Shown in pieces: positions 1 to 5,315 of a DNA stretch of 9,153 nucleotides. The stretch spans positions 1 to 9,153 of the forward strand of contig PLUH01000354.1 of NCBI GenBank assembly GCA_003164825.1, in the 5' to 3' direction. Below the pieces are notes generated by a model. That model did no database searches, was not told the DNA's origin, and saw nothing but the letters and a program-made list of their open reading frames with translations. The DNA is from Hyphomicrobiales bacterium. GTDB taxonomy: Bacteria; Pseudomonadota; Alphaproteobacteria; Rhizobiales; Beijerinckiaceae. The number at the start of each line of letters is the position of its first letter. Within the stretch, counting starts at the first letter, position 1. Position numbers and translations under genes: made by a program.

Positions 1-82
1 CGAGCGAAGCGAAGCAATCCAGCGCCAGGGGCCCGCCCTGTGATCTCTGGATTGCTTCGTCGCTCCGCTCCTCGCAATGACG
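1..82. repeat. REP-like palindromic intergenic repeat, truncated by window edge
   Basis: Two inverted arms are visible. CGAAGCAATCCAG at 10-22 is the exact reverse complement of CTGGATTGCTTCG at 47-59. A small inner stem, CAGGG (26-30) with CCCTG (36-40), sits between them. The right arm continues to 82 and ends in CTCGCAATGACG. The left arm probably continues upstream of base 1. The pattern matches a short palindromic repeat that I recall as scattered between genes in alphaproteobacteria (CATTGCGAG...GCAATCC type). It overlaps the ATG at 77, which argues against that codon being the start of the downstream transporter. Whether the structure acts in transcript stability or termination is not shown by the sequence. 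Confidence 0.75.
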
Positions 83-181
83 GTTCAGGCCGAGCGCGGC
101 TATCGGCGCGGCGCGCGGCGGGCGCCACGGCGAATGTCTTTTGCGCCCTGGAGCGGCGCGCGAGAAAGGCGTGAAGCGTCG

Positions 182-2347
182 ATGATGGAGACTGCGCCAC
201 CCGTAAGCGAGGCGACGCCGCTGGACGCGGGCCTGCGCGCCTTGTGCGGGATCGCGGCCTATTACCGCATCGGCGCCGACCCGGTGCAGCTCGCGCGCGA
301 ACTGGCGCTTGGTGACCGCGAGGCCGACGAATCCGACCTCATTCGCGCCGCCCGGATCGTCGGACTCAAGGCCCGGCTGGTCGGCAAGGTGACTGCCGAG
401 CGGCTGGCGATGCTGCCCGCTCCGGCAATCGTGCGGACGGCGAGCGGCGCGCTCATGGTGTTCGGCGGGCGCAATCCGTCGGGTCTCTGCCGGCTTGTCG
501 ATCCGATCAGCCACGCCGCCCACGAGGCGCCGATCGAGGACGTCGCGCGCGACATCGGCGGGCAGGCGCTGCTCATCGCCCGCCGGATCGGCGCTGGCGT
601 CGATCCGCGCCTGTTCGGCATGCGCTGGTTCCTGCCCACCATCTGGCGCTATCGCCGTCCGCTCGGCCATGTGCTCGCGGCGTCGCTGTTCGTGCAGATT
701 TTCGCCCTGACCACGCCGCTGTTCTTCCAGGTGGTCGTCGACAAGGTGCTGACCCATCGAGGCTACGAGACCCTGTTCGTGCTTGTCGGCGGGCTCGTCA
801 TCGTCGGGTTGTTCGACGTGGCGCTGCAGTACCTGCGCACCTATGCGCTCTCGCACACCACCAATCGGATCGACGTCGAGCTCGGCCAGCGGCTGTTTGC
901 GCACCTCCTGCGCCTGCCGGTCGCCTATTTCGAGACCCGGTCGACCGGGCAGACGGTGGCGCGGGTGCGGGAACTGGAAACGATCCGCAGCTTCCTCACC
1001 GGACAGGCCCTGTTCTCGGCGATCGACCTGCTGTTCGCCTTCGTGTTCATCGCCGTGCTGTTCGCCTATTCCTGGCCGCTGACCCTGATCGTGCTCGCCG
1101 GGATTCCGTTCTATCTCCTGATCGGCTTTTCCGTCCGGCCCCCCTTACGCGAGCTCGTCGGCGAGAAATTCAATCGCGGCGCGGCGAGCCAGCAGTTCCT
1201 GGTCGAGACGATCGTCGGCGTCAACACGGTCAAAGCGGCGGCGGTCGAGCCGATCATGCGCGCGCAGTGGGAGGAGAAGCTCGCAGCTTACGTCAAGACG
1301 AGCTTTGCCGCCGCGATGCTGGGCTCGGGCGGGCAGCTCGCGATCCAATATGTCAGCAAGCTGACCACCGCGGCGCTGCTTCTGTTCGGCGCCAAGGCGG
1401 TCATCGACGGCGAGCTCACCGTCGGCGCTCTCGTCGCCTTCAACATGATCGCCTCGCAGGCGATCCAGCCGATCCTGCGGCTGTCGCAGATCTGGCAGGA
1501 TTTCCAGCAGGTGCAGATCTCGATCGAACGCCTGGGCGACATCCTCAACGCAAGCCCCGAATCCTCGCCCGCGACGCGTCTTTTGCCGCCGACGCCGCGC
1601 GGCGCGATCGAATTCAGCCGCGTCAGCTTCCGCTACCGGCCGGGCGCGCCGGAAGCGCTGAAGGAGATTTCGCTCGCCATCCGGGCCGGCGAGACGATCG
1701 GCATCGTCGGCCCCTCCGGCTCCGGCAAATCGACCCTGACCAAGCTCATCCAGCGTCTTTATCTGCCGGGCGAGGGCCAGGTGCTGCTCGACGGCGCGGA
1801 TCTCAGCCATGTCGATCCGGGGTGGCTCAGGGGCCACATCGGCGTCGTGCTGCAGGAGAACCTGCTGTTCAACCGCACCATTCACGAGAACATCGCTTTC
1901 GCCAATCCGGCGATGGCGCGGGCGCGGGTGATCGAGATCGCCCGCCTCGCCGGCGCCGAGGAGTTCATCGACAAGTTGGCGCAAGGCTATGACACGATGA
2001 TCGAGGAGCGCGGCGCCAATCTCTCCGGTGGCCAGCGTCAGCGCATCGCCATCGCCCGGGCGCTGGCGACCAATCCGCGCATTCTCATTCTCGACGAGGC
2101 GACCTCGGCGCTCGATTACGACAGCGAGCGGATCGTTCAGCGCAACATGCGCCGCATCGTCAAGGGCCGCACCGTCATCATCATCGCCCACCGCCTGGCT
2201 GCTGTACGCGGCTGCGACCGCATCGTCTGCATGGCGGATGGCCGGATCGTCGAAATTGGGACGCACGACGAGCTCATACGCCGTCCCGGCGGCCTCTATG
2301 CTTATCTCTGGGGCCTCCAGAGTCAGCCGGCGGAGATCGCCGCATGA
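182..2347 (+). CDS. Type I secretion ABC transporter, HlyB/RTX type (permease-ATPase with degenerate C39-like domain)
   Basis: Inner-membrane ATP-driven exporter that would move an unfolded protein substrate through a continuous channel with HlyD and a TolC-like protein. With the start at 182 it has 721 residues, close to HlyB (about 707). Residues 12-135 form a C39-like domain. The expected catalytic Cys of the D-C-G motif is Ala here (DAG, residues 15-17), and no His-bearing motif is apparent in GALMVF, so it should bind but not cleave substrate. A six-helix transmembrane domain covers about 155-430. The nucleotide-binding domain (about 474-721) has Walker A GPSGSGKST at 510-518, the LSGGQ signature at 614-618, Walker B ILILDE at 634-639 and the switch His at 670. 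The frame stays open back to an ATG at 77, but that codon lies in a palindromic repeat. ATG 182 has AAAGG 12 bases upstream and begins just before the conserved domain; ATG 134 and 185 are alternatives. The stop overlaps the next start (ATGA), so the pair is translationally coupled. No substrate gene is adjacent. Confidence 0.93.
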   Translation: MMETAPPVSEATPLDAGLRALCGIAAYYRIGADPVQLARELALGDREADESDLIRAARIVGLKARLVGKVTAERLAMLPAPAIVRTASGALMVFGGRNPSGLCRLVDPISHAAHEAPIEDVARDIGGQALLIARRIGAGVDPRLFGMRWFLPTIWRYRRPLGHVLAASLFVQIFALTTPLFFQVVVDKVLTHRGYETLFVLVGGLVIVGLFDVALQYLRTYALSHTTNRIDVELGQRLFAHLLRLPVAYFETRSTGQTVARVRELETIRSFLTGQALFSAIDLLFAFVFIAVLFAYSWPLTLIVLAGIPFYLLIGFSVRPPLRELVGEKFNRGAASQQFLVETIVGVNTVKAAAVEPIMRAQWEEKLAAYVKTSFAAAMLGSGGQLAIQYVSKLTTAALLLFGAKAVIDGELTVGALVAFNMIASQAIQPILRLSQIWQDFQQVQISIERLGDILNASPESSPATRLLPPTPRGAIEFSRVSFRYRPGAPEALKEISLAIRAGETIGIVGPSGSGKSTLTKLIQRLYLPGEGQVLLDGADLSHVDPGWLRGHIGVVLQENLLFNRTIHENIAFANPAMARARVIEIARLAGAEEFIDKLAQGYDTMIEERGANLSGGQRQRIAIARALATNPRILILDEATSALDYDSERIVQRNMRRIVKGRTVIIIAHRLAAVRGCDRIVCMADGRIVEIGTHDELIRRPGGLYAYLWGLQSQPAEIAA

Positions 2348-3840
2348 CCGCAATCCGCGCGGTCACGCCGGCAGACCCGGTGCGGCCCGCCGCCAAGCCC
2401 GCGGCCTTGCGCGCGCTGGCGCGGCTCAGGACGCCGGGGGCGAATCTCAGCGACCGCGAATTCCTGGCGCCGGCGCTCGAGATCCTCGAGACGCCGCCGT
2501 CGCCGGTCCATGTCGCGTTCCTGTGGACCATCTGCGCCTTTGTCTTGGCGGCCCTCGTGTGGGCCTATCTCGGCCGCGTCGACATCGTCGCCGCCGCGCA
2601 GGGCAAGTTCCAGCCGACCGGGCGGGTCAAGGTCGTCGAGCCGTTGGAGACCGGCAGGGTCGAAGACATTCGCGTCGCCAATGGCTCCCTCGTCAAGGCG
2701 GGCGACGTGCTGATCGAGCTCGACCGTGCGAGCGCCGAGGCCGATGTCGAGGGGGCGCGCGCCGAACTTTCCTCTACACGGGCGGAAATCCTGCGCCGCA
2801 AGGCCGCGCTTGTTGCGGCGCAAGCGCACACTTTCGATTCGCCGCCGAGAATCGACTGGCCCGACGGCGTCGCGCCGGGCTTGCGCGAGCGCGAGGAGCA
2901 GGTTCTCGCCGCCGATCTCGGGCAATTGGCCGCGACCCAAGCCTCGTTCGCCGCCGAGGGGGCGCAAAAGACCGCCGAGCGGGACAAGCTCGGCGAGACC
3001 ATCGCGACCCAGAGGAACCTGGTCGCGACCCTCAAGGAGCGCGTCGACATGCGCACGAAGCTGGTCGAGGAGAAGGCCGGGGCCAAGGCCGCGGTCATCG
3101 ACGCGACCGAAACGCTGCAATACCAGATCACCCAGCAGGCGAAGCAGGAGCAAGAACTCGCTTCGCTCTCCGCCGGACTCGAAGTCATCTCCCGCGACGC
3201 CGACAAGGCCCTCCAGGCCTTCGTCGCCGATGACGCCGAGAAGCTCGATGACGCCGAGCGGCGGGTCGAGGATGTCGAGCAGCGCTTCGCCAAGGCCCAG
3301 GCCGAGCTCGATCGCCTGACGCTGAGAGCGCCGATCGCGGGCCGCGTGCAATCGTCGATCATCACCAATGTCGGCCAGGTTGTCGCCAGCGGCCAGGAGG
3401 TCATGCGCATCGTGCCGGAGGATTCGGGGCTCGAGATCGAGGCTTACGTGCGCAACCGCGACATCGGCTTCGTCAGCGTCGGCCAGGAGGCGGCAGTCAA
3501 GGTCGAATCCTTCCCCTATACGCGCTACGGAGCGATTCACGCCCACGTCGTCCGCATCGCCAAGGACGCGATTCCCGAGCCCGACGCCCAAGCGATCGAG
3601 GGCGATCCCGCCCGGGTCTCGGCGGCGGCCGGCTTTGCCGGCGGCGAGCGGACCCAGAACCTTGTGTTCCCGGTCGTGCTCAAGCCGGACGCCGCGACGA
3701 TTACGGTCGACGGCGTTGCCGAACCGCTCACCTCCGGCATGGCGGTCACCGTCGAGCTCAAGACCGGCCATCGCCGGATGCTCGAATACCTCTTCGCCCC
3801 CCTGGTCGAAGTCGCCTCAAAGGCGATGCGGGAGCGGTGA
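2344..3840 (+). CDS. HlyD-family type I secretion membrane fusion (periplasmic adaptor) protein
   Basis: Periplasmic adaptor that links the upstream ABC transporter to an outer-membrane TolC-like channel. It has 498 residues; HlyD has 478. A cytoplasmic N-terminus of about 55 residues is followed by one transmembrane helix (about 56-77) and then the first half of a lipoyl/biotinyl-like domain (GRVEDIRVANGSLVKAGD, 104-121). Residues about 130-320 are rich in Ala, Glu, Gln, Lys and Arg and look like a long coiled-coil hairpin. The second lipoyl half starts at 327 (LRAPIAGRVQS), followed by a beta-barrel region. The C-terminus is a typical HlyD end: GMAVTVELKTGHRRMLEYL, then a short tail ending in RER. 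The ATG overlaps the stop of the ABC gene, and GGAG at 2332-2335 gives a ribosome site 8 bases away. This supports an obligate two-gene unit. The stop is only 40 bases from the stop of the convergent minus-strand gene, and I see no strong hairpin terminator in that gap. Confidence 0.94.
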   Translation: MTAIRAVTPADPVRPAAKPAALRALARLRTPGANLSDREFLAPALEILETPPSPVHVAFLWTICAFVLAALVWAYLGRVDIVAAAQGKFQPTGRVKVVEPLETGRVEDIRVANGSLVKAGDVLIELDRASAEADVEGARAELSSTRAEILRRKAALVAAQAHTFDSPPRIDWPDGVAPGLREREEQVLAADLGQLAATQASFAAEGAQKTAERDKLGETIATQRNLVATLKERVDMRTKLVEEKAGAKAAVIDATETLQYQITQQAKQEQELASLSAGLEVISRDADKALQAFVADDAEKLDDAERRVEDVEQRFAKAQAELDRLTLRAPIAGRVQSSIITNVGQVVASGQEVMRIVPEDSGLEIEAYVRNRDIGFVSVGQEAAVKVESFPYTRYGAIHAHVVRIAKDAIPEPDAQAIEGDPARVSAAAGFAGGERTQNLVFPVVLKPDAATITVDGVAEPLTSGMAVTVELKTGHRRMLEYLFAPLVEVASKAMRER

Positions 3841-3880
3841 GGCGCAATCTCTCTCACGCCACAAGCCGCCAGGAATCTCC

Positions 3881-4396
3881 CTATGCCTGCGCCGCCCAGA
3901 CGGCGATTTCATACAAGCGCCAAGCGCCGTCGACCGCCTGAAACCCCAGATTGAAATGGACTTGAAGCGGCTGAGTCTCGTAAAAGCCGGTGATCCGCAA
4001 GATCCCTTTTCCGTCGATCGCCGCCGGGTGCAGAAGTCTCGGCTGGAACAGCACCAGTGGGGTCATGTTGAGGCTCTGCTGGCGCAGGCCTGCGAAAACA
4101 TCGGCGAGATGTTGGGGCGAGTTGAGTTTCTGGAAGTCGGGCGAGCCGAGGTCGTGAAGCACGCCATAGTTGCCGGTGACATTGGCTTGGCTCAGCGCCA
4201 CGATCGCGTTGTCGATCAGAATGGCGAGCCCGTTGGTGTTCGGGACCAGAAGGTCGACGGAGGCTCGATTGGCTTGCGGGGACTGCGCCGACGAAGGCGG
4301 AGGGTTGGCCTGGGGCGCGGCGCTTACGGGCGCTTTCGGTTTCGTTTGCGCGCTCGCCGTTCCACCGGAACCAAGCGCCAATGCGAGCGCCGACAT
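3881..4396 (-). CDS. Small exported protein of unknown function, downstream of the YadA-like adhesin
   Basis: The predicted 171-residue protein begins with a hydrophobic stretch (ALALALG) and an ASA-Q cleavage-like site near residue 17, so it is probably Sec-exported to the periplasm. A Pro/Ala/Gln/Ser-rich linker (18-46) follows. The globular part (about 47-171) begins with a helical segment, DNAIVALSQANVTGNYGVL, and ends with strand-like segments (GILRITGFYE, LQVHFNLGFQAVDGAWRLY). The helix-then-sheet layout suggests an NTF2/SnoaL-like fold, but I do not recognise a named family, and this is inference. There is no lipobox Cys. The start is uncertain: ATG 4396 leaves no positive n-region. 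The frame runs back through an Arg-rich stretch, and a TTG at 4501, overlapping the adhesin stop, would supply one. The gene begins about 95 bases after the adhesin stop, on the same strand, so co-transcription is likely. It could be an adhesin accessory factor. Confidence 0.72.
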   Translation of the reverse strand: MSALALALGSGGTASAQTKPKAPVSAAPQANPPPSSAQSPQANRASVDLLVPNTNGLAILIDNAIVALSQANVTGNYGVLHDLGSPDFQKLNSPQHLADVFAGLRQQSLNMTPLVLFQPRLLHPAAIDGKGILRITGFYETQPLQVHFNLGFQAVDGAWRLYEIAVWAAQA

Positions 4397-4490
4397 CAAG
4401 ATCCAGGGCGAAACTCGCCCGCGAGCCGGCGCGTGCTCGCCGGGCTTTCGCCCCAGAGATCGGATGGGCGAGCCGCCGCGACGTCGTGCT

Positions 4491-5315
4491 TTACCACGCA
4501 AACTGGACGCTGCCGCGGACGCCGAAAGTGTCCTTGCTGTAACCGCTGACCGAGGCTTGGCCAAAGCCGCCCGCGGCTGAGACAGTGAGCGAGTCGTACT
4601 GGGTGAATATCTTGCGCGCAACCACGCCAGCCGCGCTGAGCCCGACCGCGGTCGCGCCGTCGAAGCCCCCAACGCTCATCTTGAGTCCGAACTGCTGGTT
4701 CTCGGTGAGAATCGGATCGGACAGCGCCATCGCGACCGCCGCGCCAGCCTTGATCGAGGCATTCTCCCGGTAAAGAGCGCCGCCGTCAGAGGCGAGATTG
4801 CCGAACTGATCGGTCGTTACGACGCCCAGGAGGCCGCTCTGGCGGAATTGGCTGAGATCGCTGGAGATCCCGGGGATCGTGGTCGTCTCGCTCACGGTCC
4901 CGAGGACGATGTTATGCGGCACCGAGGTGGTTGCACCGGTCCCGATTGCGGTCGAGCTGACGCCGCTGCCGGTGACCGAGGACCCAGCGCCGATTGCGGT
5001 CGAGTTCGGAGCGAAAGCCGCGGCGCCGGCTCCGTACGCCGACGCGTTCGCTTGCGTCGCCTGGGCATTGCTGCCGACCGACGTCGAGGCCGGGCCAGTA
5101 GCGCCCGCGCCGGAGCCGACGGCGATCGCGTTGTTGGCAAGCGCATTGGCCGATTGGCCGATGGCCGTCGCGCCTGCGCCGATCGCGCTCGAGCCCTGAC
5201 CCTGCGCGATCGCCGCCTGCCCCACGGCGGCGTTGCCATCGCCAAGCGCGACCGCGCCGCGTCCCGCGGCGAGGTTCGCGTTACCCGAGGCGACTGCGCC
5301 CGGTCCTGCGGCCAC
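4491..5315 (-). CDS. YadA-like trimeric autotransporter adhesin, C-terminal fragment (end of head, neck, membrane anchor), separated by frameshift
   Basis: This is the second part of the adhesin gene that starts at 7387, in a different frame because of a missing base at 5336-5341. The open stretch could start at GTG 5315, but its sequence continues the upstream repeats without a break and there is no ribosome site, so an independent start is unlikely. Counting from GTG 5315, residues 1-130 are more YadA-head beta-roll repeats (AVALGDGNAAVGQAAIAQG style). Residues 131-184 form a short neck (HNIVLGTVSETTTIPGI, then VVTTDQFGNLASDGG). About 185-274 is a YadA-type anchor: a helix (ENASIKAGAAVAMALS), then alternating strands, ending in an aromatic residue (VRGSVQFAW), as outer-membrane barrels usually do. 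Four strands per chain would build a 12-strand trimeric pore. No long coiled-coil stalk is visible between head and anchor. Without correction of the frame, this anchor is not translated with the signal peptide. Confidence 0.85.
   Translation of the reverse strand: MAAGPGAVASGNANLAAGRGAVALGDGNAAVGQAAIAQGQGSSAIGAGATAIGQSANALANNAIAVGSGAGATGPASTSVGSNAQATQANASAYGAGAAAFAPNSTAIGAGSSVTGSGVSSTAIGTGATTSVPHNIVLGTVSETTTIPGISSDLSQFRQSGLLGVVTTDQFGNLASDGGALYRENASIKAGAAVAMALSDPILTENQQFGLKMSVGGFDGATAVGLSAAGVVARKIFTQYDSLTVSAAGGFGQASVSGYSKDTFGVRGSVQFAW

Noticed and set aside
77..181. N-terminal extension of the ABC transporter from ATG 77
   Set aside because: The ATG is inside the conserved palindromic repeat, the added residues are Arg-rich and lack family similarity, and no ribosome site precedes it.
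1145..3771. Long minus-strand open frames across the ABC and HlyD genes (1145-2353, 2323-3771)
   Set aside because: They are antisense shadows of two clearly recognised genes and show Arg/Asp/Leu-rich compositions typical of such shadows.
3841..3880. Bidirectional terminator between the convergent genes
   Set aside because: Only a 4-base GGCG/CGCC pairing with a 12-base loop and no T run; too weak to call.
4491..5315. Independent small anchor-only adhesin gene starting at GTG 5315
   Set aside because: Repeat pattern continues upstream without interruption, there is no ribosome site or signal peptide, and one base restores a single long gene.
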